Source: Desulfoferula mesophila (GTDB lineage Bacteria > Desulfobacterota > Desulfarculia > Desulfarculales > Desulfarculaceae). From it: DNA of 64,000 bases. The stretch is taken from contig NZ_AP028679.1 in NCBI RefSeq assembly GCF_037076455.1, positions 1,131,501 through 1,195,500 on the forward strand, read 5' to 3'. Of this stretch, positions 25,907 through 33,014 are shown one piece after another. Both the position numbers and the translations under genes were made by a program. The notes below the pieces were generated by a model, which searched no databases, was not told where the DNA came from, and saw nothing but the letters and a program-made list of their open reading frames with translations. Within the stretch, counting starts at the first letter, position 1. Each line of letters begins with the position of its first letter.

Positions 25907-26551
25907 TTAGCTCAGCCAGCCCTTGATGTAGTTGACGCCCACCACGGCGTCGGTGACGTAGGCGTCGGCGCCCACGTAGTTGCACACCTGCTCGTCCATC
26001 TGGCCGCCGCCGATGAGCACCTTGATCTTGTCCCTGAGGCCCTGCTCCTCGAGCTTGTCCACCACCGCCTTCATGGGGTCGAAGGCCAGGGTCAACAGGC
26101 CGCTGAGGCCGATTACGTCGGCGCCGAAAGCCTGGGCCTCGGCAATGATGGTTTCGGCCGGCACGTCCACCCCGATGTCCTTGACCTCCAGGCCGTTCAA
26201 GTCGAGCATCATGGAGGCGATGTTCTTGCCGATGTCGTGGATGTCGCCCTGCACGGTGGCCATGAGCACCTTGCCCAGCTTCTTCTGACCGCCACTGGCC
26301 GAGGTCTCCTCGGACAAATGGGGCTTGAGAATCTCCGAGGCGGCCTTCATCATCTCGCCGGACATGATCAGCTCGGGGATGAAGTAAAGCTGCTTTTCAA
26401 AGCGCTTGCCGATCTCCTCCAATGCTTCCTGGTAGCAGTTGAATATGTCCAACGCCGGGACGCCCTCGTCCAGGTATTTGTTGGTCAATTCCATGGCGGT
26501 GTCTTCTTGCATTTCCACCACCGCGGTGAATAGATCCTTCAAATCAGCCAT
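25907..26551 (-). CDS. Corrinoid (B12-binding) methyl-carrier protein
   Basis: Methyl carrier of the MtaC/MtvC type, 214 residues. A four-helix cap (residues 1-88) precedes the B12-binding Rossmann domain. The lower cobalt ligand is H95 in GDIHDIGKN; other cofactor motifs are VIGLSGLLT and LIGGGQMD. It lies between the pterin methyltransferase gene (18 bases upstream) and the URO-D-type methyltransferase gene, the usual order for three-part methyl-transfer systems. A second carrier is encoded at 29106. Confidence 0.94.
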   Translation of the reverse strand: MADLKDLFTAVVEMQEDTAMELTNKYLDEGVPALDIFNCYQEALEEIGKRFEKQLYFIPELIMSGEMMKAASEILKPHLSEETSASGGQKKLGKVLMATVQGDIHDIGKNIASMMLDLNGLEVKDIGVDVPAETIIAEAQAFGADVIGLSGLLTLAFDPMKAVVDKLEEQGLRDKIKVLIGGGQMDEQVCNYVGADAYVTDAVVGVNYIKGWLS

Positions 26552-26569
26552 TACAACCCTCCAAATGGT

Positions 26570-27379
26570 CTAGTCGTTTTTCGGTCCGATACGGCCGGAG
26601 CGATAGGCCCGGCTGAAATTTTGGCAGTACTTGTCCTTGCCCATGAGCATCTCCGAGGCCAACAACACGCTCATCAGGTTGCGGTCGTTGGGGTCGATGA
26701 TGGCGCTGTCGAGGCCCACCTGGATGCACATGGCCATGAAAGTCTGGTTGATCAAGGAGCGCAGAGGCATGCCAAAGGATATGTTGCTCAGTCCGCAGGT
26801 GATGTGCGCCTTGGGATATGCCGCGCGGGTCTGCGCGATGCTGTCGTAGGTCACCAGGGCGTTGTCGGTGCCCGTGCTGATGGCCGTTACCAACGGGTCC
26901 ACGAAAAGCTGCTCTTCGGCCAATCCGCCGTCCTTGGCCAGGCCCACCAGCCGGTGCACGATCTCCATGCGCTCGGCCGCGGTGTCGGCGATGCCCACCT
27001 GGTCGTCCAGGGCCAGGAGGATCAGGCCGGTCTTGTGTTCCAGGGCCAGGGGCAGGACGTTTTCGATGCGGGGCTTCTCCCCGCTGACCGAGTTGATGAT
27101 GGGGGTTTTGTTGACCAGTTCCAGCCCGGCCTTGAGGGCCGCGGGGTTGGCGCTGTCCAAACAAAGGGGCGCCTCGGTGGCCTCTTGGATGGTGTTCACC
27201 AGCCAGGCCATGTCCTCGGGCTCGCGCTCGGGGGAGGTGCCGGCGTTCACGTCCAGGTAGTTGCTGCCCGCCTCCACCTGGCTCTGGGCCAAGTCCTTGA
27301 TGAACTGGGCGTCACGCTCTCTTATGGCCGCGCTTACCTTTTTGCGGGTGCCGTTTATCTTTTCGCCGATGATTATCAT
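26570..27379 (-). CDS. Methyltetrahydrofolate:corrinoid methyltransferase (AcsE/MtvA-like)
   Basis: Pterin-binding TIM-barrel enzyme of 269 residues. It would move the methyl group between the corrinoid protein and tetrahydrofolate, feeding the Wood-Ljungdahl methyl branch. Family motifs in order: IIIGEKINGTRKKV, NYLDVNAGTS, PLCLDSANPAAL, PIINSVSGEK, LFVDPLVTAIST and CGLSNISFGMPLR, whose Asn corresponds to the pterin-activating Asn of AcsE. Length and motifs are complete. It is second in the operon after DUF1638. Confidence 0.92.
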   Translation of the reverse strand: MIIIGEKINGTRKKVSAAIRERDAQFIKDLAQSQVEAGSNYLDVNAGTSPEREPEDMAWLVNTIQEATEAPLCLDSANPAALKAGLELVNKTPIINSVSGEKPRIENVLPLALEHKTGLILLALDDQVGIADTAAERMEIVHRLVGLAKDGGLAEEQLFVDPLVTAISTGTDNALVTYDSIAQTRAAYPKAHITCGLSNISFGMPLRSLINQTFMAMCIQVGLDSAIIDPNDRNLMSVLLASEMLMGKDKYCQNFSRAYRSGRIGPKND

Positions 27380-27397
27380 CTATATTCCTCGCTCTCG

Positions 27398-28045
27398 CTA
27401 GAACATGGGGATGGGAGTGCCGGGCGGGGCCACGATGAACTCCGGCCCGTCCCATGGCCCATGCAGCAATTTATCCAATAGCCCCAACTCCTTGGTCAGG
27501 CGGGCGAAGCCCATGTCGTGGGCCTGGGCCAGATGGCGACAGCGCTCTTCGGCCTCGGGGTCGGATTCTTCGCCGTCCAAGAGCACCAGACGATCGTAGT
27601 GCTTCAGGGCCACCTTGAGCAGTTGCGCGCGCCGCTCTTGGGGAATATGGTCCAGGCCCTTTTTGATCTGATCAAAGATGTTCAGCTCGGTGTCGAGCCA
27701 GCGCGGGTCCAGGAAGTAGCTGCCGGGGTGTTGGTTCAGGACCTGCCGGTGCCGGTCGCGCGAACCCAGGAGCATGCCCACGCAGTCGTCCACCTTGGGC
27801 AGAACCAGGGTGCTCTTTTGCGATTGCACTCCTTCCAAGGCGCGGCCGCACAAGCCATAGCCCATGAGGATGGTCCCGCCCTCGTGCTCCAGATCGGCCA
27901 CGGTTTGCATCAACACCTGGCGCAGCCGTTCGGGTTGCAGGTGCAGGGCGATGTCCAACTGGGTGATGGCTTCGTCGCCGCCCAAGAGCCCGGCCACCAC
28001 CGGGGCCAAGGCCCGACAAGTAATTATTTGGTGCTCAAAAGGCAT
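27398..28045 (-). CDS. DUF1638-family protein
   Basis: A 215-residue soluble protein matching the DUF1638 pattern as I recall it: an early Cys (IITCRAL), the YGLCGRALEG loop and a Cys in DDCVGMLLGS, followed by PGSYFLDPRW. Function is unknown. In methanogens and sulfate reducers such genes often sit beside corrinoid methyltransferase genes, as here. It is the first gene of the operon, divergent from the GntR gene, and 18 bases ahead of the pterin methyltransferase gene. The conserved cysteines suggest metal or thiol chemistry. Confidence 0.78.
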   Translation of the reverse strand: MPFEHQIITCRALAPVVAGLLGGDEAITQLDIALHLQPERLRQVLMQTVADLEHEGGTILMGYGLCGRALEGVQSQKSTLVLPKVDDCVGMLLGSRDRHRQVLNQHPGSYFLDPRWLDTELNIFDQIKKGLDHIPQERRAQLLKVALKHYDRLVLLDGEESDPEAEERCRHLAQAHDMGFARLTKELGLLDKLLHGPWDGPEFIVAPPGTPIPMF

Positions 28046-28071
28046 CGCGCGTTTCTCTCTGGTGTATCCTT

Positions 28072-28105
28072 GACTCTTATATTATTATAGTCTTATAGAA
28101 GAGTC
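28072..28105 (-). promoter_or_regulatory. AT-rich inverted repeat, candidate GntR operator/promoter
   Basis: GACTCTT (28072-28078) and AAGAGTC (28099-28105) are inverted repeats flanking a TATAAT-containing core read on the minus strand. The element lies 27-60 bases upstream of the DUF1638 ATG, inside an otherwise GC-rich region and opposite the GntR gene. This is a likely regulated promoter for the methyltransferase operon. The -35 is weak. Confidence 0.45.
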
Positions 28106-28318
28106 CACCCCAAAAATGAAAAAAGTGAGGCTCCATTCATGGCCTGGAAGGTATTTGTGTGATAAGGTATTGTAAAATATGGTCTTTAAAGGATAGGCGA
28201 TTTTGTATGTATTTTCCAAGGGGGGGAGGGGAAGCGCGGCTAGGCCGTGGTTTCGCTGTTGCAAGGCCGGCCGGGCAGGCTATCGTGGCCGCCTTGCCGG
28301 GCTACCTATGGAGCGCTG

Positions 28319-29113
28319 GTGTTGAAAGCGGATTCTAAAAAGGGCCCCAACGGCGTGAGCGCCCCCCTGGTGGTCGCCAAGGCCATCGACAAAAGCTCGC
28401 GCATGCCCGCCTACGCCCAGATGGCCGACATCCTGCGCTCCAGCATCTCCCAAGGCGAATATCCCCCCGGCGCCAGGCTCCCCGCCGAGTCGGCCCTGGC
28501 CAAGGCCTACGGAGTGAGCGCCATGACCGCCCGTCAGGCGGTGAGCGTGCTGGAAGAGGAAGGGCTGGTGCGCCGGGTCCAGGGCAGCGGCACCTACGTG
28601 CGCAAGGTGGGCGTGGCGGCCAGCAACTTCGGCCTGGAGGCCCTGGGCGGCATTCTGGCGGACCGGGACAACCTCCAGGTGCGCATCGTCAAGGCCGCGG
28701 TGAAGAAGACGCCGGGGGTGGAAAAGGAAGTCTTGGGCCTGAAGCCCAACGAGCCGGTAATCGTGGTGGAAAGGGTGATTTCCCACCGCAACGAGCCCTT
28801 CACGCTGCATATTTCCTACACCAGCTTCGATCCCACCTCGCCCACCGTGGAGTCCATGCTGGACACCGTGGTGCTTACCGGGCTCATCTTCCAAGAGGGC
28901 TATTCCAAATTCAAACGGGGAGCCCTGCGCCTGATGCCCGCCCTGTTGGACGCCCGGGAGGCCGGGCTGTTGAAGTTGCCGGAGGGCGCGCCGGTTTTCA
29001 AGTTGGAGCATCTTTTCTACGACTTTGACAACCGGCCCACCGCTTTTGGCTGGTTCCTGGTAAGCCACGAAAAAATGCCCCTTTTAAGCAAGGTAGGAGT
29101 CTGGGATGAATGA
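28319..29113 (+). CDS. GntR-family regulator with UTRA domain (HutC subfamily)
   Basis: DNA-binding effector sensor, 264 residues. A winged helix (about 25-100: MADILRSSISQGEYPPGARL, AKAYGVSAMTARQAVSVLE, VQGSGTYV) is followed by a UTRA ligand domain (about 115-260). GGAG 5 bases before GTG 28319 supports that start; TTG 28322 is possible. It diverges from the methyltransferase operon and overlaps the following corrinoid protein gene by 8 bases. It probably controls both directions and senses the methylated substrate or a product. Confidence 0.9.
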   Translation: MLKADSKKGPNGVSAPLVVAKAIDKSSRMPAYAQMADILRSSISQGEYPPGARLPAESALAKAYGVSAMTARQAVSVLEEEGLVRRVQGSGTYVRKVGVAASNFGLEALGGILADRDNLQVRIVKAAVKKTPGVEKEVLGLKPNEPVIVVERVISHRNEPFTLHISYTSFDPTSPTVESMLDTVVLTGLIFQEGYSKFKRGALRLMPALLDAREAGLLKLPEGAPVFKLEHLFYDFDNRPTAFGWFLVSHEKMPLLSKVGVWDE

Positions 29114-29807
29114 CGTGCCCGAGCGCCGGGAGCTTGAACCGCGGCTTGAGCGGCTGGTAACCATGGTTACGCAGTTGCGCGAGGAAGACTGCCTTGCCGA
29201 GTTGCAGAAAATGCTGGACCAGGGGGTGGATCCCAAGATCCTTCTGGAATGCTTCATGGAGGGCATGCGCCGCATCGGCGCGGAATTCGAGGCGGGCAAC
29301 TATTTCATCGCCGCGCTGATCATGGCCGGGGAGATCATGCGCTCGGCCATGGAGTTATTGAGCCCCTATCTGGCCTCCGATCAAACGGAAGCCCAAGGGG
29401 GGACCATCGTCCTGGGCACCATCCAGGGCGATATCCACGACCTGGGCAAGAACCTCTTCGCCCTGCTGCTCCAGTGCCACGGGTTCAAGGTCGTCGACCT
29501 GGGGGTGGACGTGCCCGGTGAGGAGTTTCTGCGCAAGGCCTTGGAGACGGGGCCCGAGGTGGTGGGCATAAGCTGCGTTTTGACCACCAGCGTGGAGAAC
29601 CTCAAAGAGGCGGTGGCCCTTTTGAAGCGCGAGTTGCCCCAGCCCCAGCCGGCCATCGTGATCGGGGGCACCTGCCTGGACGAGCAGATGGCCCGCTACG
29701 TGGGCTCGGCCCTGTGGGCCAGCGATGCCGCCGCCGGTTTGAAGATCTGCCAAAAAGTCCTGCGCGAGCCCGCCCCAGGCGGCGGGGTGATCGCCTTTCA
29801 GGATTAG
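29106..29807 (+). CDS. Second corrinoid (B12-binding) protein
   Basis: A 233-residue corrinoid protein of the MtaC/MtvC type. Helical cap 1-95, B12 domain with H111 in GDIHDLGKN, then VVGISCVLTTS and IVIGGTCLD. It is diverged from the carrier at 25907 and has no partner methyltransferase of its own. The ATG lies inside the end of the GntR gene (ATGAATGA, 8-base overlap), so translation is coupled to the regulator. It could be an alternative methyl carrier or a cobalamin-state sensor working with GntR. Confidence 0.92.
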   Translation: MNDVPERRELEPRLERLVTMVTQLREEDCLAELQKMLDQGVDPKILLECFMEGMRRIGAEFEAGNYFIAALIMAGEIMRSAMELLSPYLASDQTEAQGGTIVLGTIQGDIHDLGKNLFALLLQCHGFKVVDLGVDVPGEEFLRKALETGPEVVGISCVLTTSVENLKEAVALLKRELPQPQPAIVIGGTCLDEQMARYVGSALWASDAAAGLKICQKVLREPAPGGGVIAFQD

Positions 29808-30208
29808 CCCGGCGCGGCCGGGTAGCCGCCCGCTTAAGCCACACGCCGTGACGGCCCCCACCAGGGCGGCCGGCCCATCCAAGAGCGGATCAAGCTAACG
29901 CCCTGCAACATTTTGGAATATAGGCTTGCCCCAACTCTCCAAGCCGAGAACCCTGCAAGGCCGATTTGCCCCATGGGGTCAAAAGGACTACCATTGCCTA
30001 CAGGCGGGAAACGGTTGTTCCCGCCTGCAATGCGCTTGCACCTCCCAACGGCACGGGGCCAATCTTCTATTTGACGCCGCCCAACCGCACCAACCCGCTG
30101 CGCCCGCACCGGCATCGCCCCTTGGAGGTAAACGCGGCTCCGGCCGCCTGAACAGGCAACAGGGTGAGGACAGACGATAGCAAGGTTGATCAGGGGGCGT
30201 CCGCTCGC
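29808..30208. other. Intergenic region with a perfect hairpin
   Basis: About 400 bases between the second corrinoid gene and the SLC13 gene. I see no convincing gene. It holds a 10-bp perfect hairpin (CAGGCGGGAA with TTCCCGCCTG, 30001-30027, 7-base loop) that could be a terminator or leader structure. A near sigma-54 element at 29914-29930 has its GG and GC 11 bases apart, not the 10 required. Confidence 0.4.
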
Positions 30209-32647
30209 ATGAAACAATTCAAACGCTGTTGGTTGGGGTTGGGCCTGGCGGCCCTGATGATTCTCCTGGGTGGTTCCGCATTGGCCGACCCGGTGGCGGC
30301 CGCTCCCGCTTCCGGCGCTTCCCCGCCCGGCAATAGCGCGGAGCGTCCCGTGGCCAAGTCCTCCCGCGCTCCCCGCCACGTCAGCATCCGCCTGGAGCAT
30401 CCCGAGCGGGTGCTGGTGGCCGGCGAGACCGGCTACCTCGACCTGGAAGCGCGCTTGATCACGCCCCAAGGCGCCGCGGGCCCCGCCCTTACCTGGGACA
30501 CGGGGGAAAAAGGGCCGGTCACCCTGTATATCGCCTCTTCCAGCGGCAGCGGCATCGCCTTTTTGGACAAGGCCCATCCCGAGCGGCCCCATCAACACAT
30601 CCTGGTGCAATTCAAAAGGCCGGAGGGCAACCTGGCCCAGCCCCTGCGGACCCGAGTGGAGTACACGGTGACCAGCCGCACCAAGGCCGGCAAGCACAGT
30701 TTTTGGCTGGACATCTTCGCCGAGTTGAAAACCCCGGACGGCACCCTGGTGCACGATGCCGGGGCCATGCGCCTGCCCTTCGAGGTGGACACCCACCTGC
30801 GCACCAAGCTGCTCATGCTGGCCGTGGTGGCGGCGGCGGTGTTTTTGTTCATCGTGGAGTGGGTGCGGGTGGACGTGGTGGCCATCGTGATGATGGTGCT
30901 CCTGCCCGAGCTGGGCCTATTAAATTCCGCCGACACCTTCCGGGGGCTGAGCAGCAACGCGGTGGTGGCCATCATCGGGGTGATGATAATCAGCTACGGC
31001 CTCAACCGGGCCGGTTTGGTGCATCGCATCATCCAGCCCATCCTGGGCTTTGTCAGCAAAAGCCCCTCGCGCCTGGTGGTGACCTTCTCCTCGCTCATCG
31101 CGGCCATCTCCGGGGTAATGCAAAACACCGGGGCCGCGGTGCTGTTTTTGCCCGCCGTGCGCTCGGTTACTTTCCAGAAGCTCAAGGTGCCCATCTCCCG
31201 GGTGCTCATGCCCATAGGCATGGCCGCCATCCTGGGCGGCACCCTGACCATGATCGGCACCAGCCCCCTGATCCTGCTCAACGACATCCTTCCGCCGGGC
31301 ATGGCCAAGTTCGGCTTCCTGGAACTCACCCCCATCGGCCTGGCCCTGGCCCTGGCGGGCATCGCCTATCTCTCCACCGGCGGCATGAAGATGCTGGCCA
31401 AGATTTCCGCCCGGCAATCGGATCTGTCCAACGGCTCGGCCAACGGAGGCGAGCCAAGCTTTCTCAGCTCCTATCCCCTGATCCAGGGCCCCTATGAGAT
31501 CCTGGTCCCCGAGGGCTACCGCCCGGGGGAGGGCCCCCAGGAGCTGGTGCACATCAGGCGGCGTTTCCTGGTGAACATCGTGGCCGTGTCCAAGAACGGC
31601 GGCGCGTGCGATTCCTCGCCCCTGCCCGGTACCGCCCTGCGGGCCGGCATGGTCCTGTGCGCCTATGGCCCCAAGGATGAGGTGGCGGCCTTTGTGTCGC
31701 AGTACGGCCTGGTGCTCCGGGACGGCCCTCAGGTGTTCAAGGACAACATGTTCAACCCCAACCTGGCGGGCATCGTGGAGGGGGTGGTTTCGCCCCGTTC
31801 CAGCCTTATCGGCCAGACCATCAAGGACATCCGTTTCCGCGAGACCTTTGGGGTGAGCCCCCTGGCGGTGCACCAGGGCGGGCGCACCTATTACCAGGAG
31901 CTGGCCGACCTGCCCCTGCAGTCGGGCGACACCCTGCTGTTGCACGGCACCTGGGAAAAATTCGAGGCCTTGCAGGCGTTCCACCAAAACTTCATCATCA
32001 TCACCCCCTTTGACCAGGAATTCCACAAGCCGGAAAAGGCCAAGTGGGCCCTCATCTGCTTTTTGGTGGCCCTGGCCATGATGATCGTCTCCAGCTTCTA
32101 TTTTCAGAATCTGCCCTACAACCCCATCCCCCTGTCGGTCTGCCTGATGGTGGGGGCGGTGGGCATGGTGCTCAGCAAGGTCATCACCATCAGCGAGGCC
32201 TACCATGCGGTGGACTGGCGCACCGTGTTTTTGCTGGGCGGCCTTATTCCCCTGGGCATGGCCGTGGACCAGACCGGCACGGCCAACTGGATCGCCAAGG
32301 GCATCGTCTTGGGCCTGGGCAGCCTCATGTCCCCGCTGCTGCTGCTGTTGGTCTTGGCCCTGCTCAGCGCCGCCTTCACCCTGGTGATCTCCAACGTGGG
32401 CGCGGCCACCCTGCTGGTGCCCTTGGGCATCTCCATCGCCCACCATATAGGTATCGACCCCCGGGTGGCCGCCATCGTGGTGGGCCTGGGGGTGTCCAAC
32501 TCCTTTTTGCTGCCCACCCACCAGGTCAACGCCTTGTACATGGGCCCCGGCGAGTACAAGACCCGGGACTACATCAGCATCGGCGGCATCCTGAGCGTTA
32601 TCTACATCGTGGTGCTGGTGGCCATGACTTACCTGTTCTACCTGTAG
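30209..32647 (+). CDS. SLC13-family anion transporter with N-terminal periplasmic domain
   Basis: An 812-residue paralogue of the transporter at 4730. A signal sequence (MKQFKRCWLGLGLAALMILL, cleavage after SALA) leads an extra beta-rich domain of about 170 residues (about 35-205) that would lie in the periplasm. The SLC13 core follows: FLFIVEWVRVDVVAIVMM, MQNTGAAVLFLP, TrkA-C-like loop (about 430-605), ISNVGAATLLVP and SNSFLLPTHQVNALYMGPG. ATG 30209 is chosen for the signal peptide; GTG 30164 is in frame but would bury it. The substrate is likely sulfate or a dicarboxylate. A secreted rhodanese gene follows. Confidence 0.88.
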   Translation: MKQFKRCWLGLGLAALMILLGGSALADPVAAAPASGASPPGNSAERPVAKSSRAPRHVSIRLEHPERVLVAGETGYLDLEARLITPQGAAGPALTWDTGEKGPVTLYIASSSGSGIAFLDKAHPERPHQHILVQFKRPEGNLAQPLRTRVEYTVTSRTKAGKHSFWLDIFAELKTPDGTLVHDAGAMRLPFEVDTHLRTKLLMLAVVAAAVFLFIVEWVRVDVVAIVMMVLLPELGLLNSADTFRGLSSNAVVAIIGVMIISYGLNRAGLVHRIIQPILGFVSKSPSRLVVTFSSLIAAISGVMQNTGAAVLFLPAVRSVTFQKLKVPISRVLMPIGMAAILGGTLTMIGTSPLILLNDILPPGMAKFGFLELTPIGLALALAGIAYLSTGGMKMLAKISARQSDLSNGSANGGEPSFLSSYPLIQGPYEILVPEGYRPGEGPQELVHIRRRFLVNIVAVSKNGGACDSSPLPGTALRAGMVLCAYGPKDEVAAFVSQYGLVLRDGPQVFKDNMFNPNLAGIVEGVVSPRSSLIGQTIKDIRFRETFGVSPLAVHQGGRTYYQELADLPLQSGDTLLLHGTWEKFEALQAFHQNFIIITPFDQEFHKPEKAKWALICFLVALAMMIVSSFYFQNLPYNPIPLSVCLMVGAVGMVLSKVITISEAYHAVDWRTVFLLGGLIPLGMAVDQTGTANWIAKGIVLGLGSLMSPLLLLLVLALLSAAFTLVISNVGAATLLVPLGISIAHHIGIDPRVAAIVVGLGVSNSFLLPTHQVNALYMGPGEYKTRDYISIGGILSVIYIVVLVAMTYLFYL

Positions 32648-33014
32648 GCCTCTTATCCAGGGGAGCCCCTTTTCCCCTTGCCCAAACGCCATGGAGACGT
32701 TGGGGCGGGTGGGGGGTTGGCATCACGCCGAACGGGCTCTTTACCGGGGCCTAATAGGGTGTGGCCCTCATTTACGGCTTACCTACGCGCCGATTTATAA
32801 TCGCTGACAAGCTAGAGTAGTTTGGTGCTCGCCCGGGCCCGGCCCGGACGACGCAACGGTGCCCCCCTCCACCATCACCCAGGGGAAAGCTTGATAACCC
32901 CGCATCCGATTTCTGCAAGGCAAGCGCGACGGTAGTAGAGCCAGCTGTGGGAGGCGCCCCAGCGGCGCCAAGAAAAAGGTTTCGCTGCAAAGCACCTAGT
33001 GAGGAGGACATCCC
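32648..33014. other. Intergenic region upstream of the rhodanese gene
   Basis: 367 bases without a gene. A TATAAT at 32796-32801 has only a weak -35. A small GGCGCC-CCAGC-GGCGCC hairpin lies at 32953-32969. The long structured leader between them does not match a riboswitch I can recognise (checked by eye against cobalamin, TPP, SAM, Moco and cyclic-di-GMP types). Confidence 0.35.

Noticed and set aside
29914-29930. A second sigma-54-like promoter ahead of the SLC13 gene at 30209
   Set aside because: GG and GC are 11 bases apart, and sigma-54 promoters need exactly 10.
32810-33000. Riboswitch in the long leader of the rhodanese gene
   Set aside because: The sequence is GC-rich and can fold, but the conserved cores of the riboswitch classes I checked by eye are missing.
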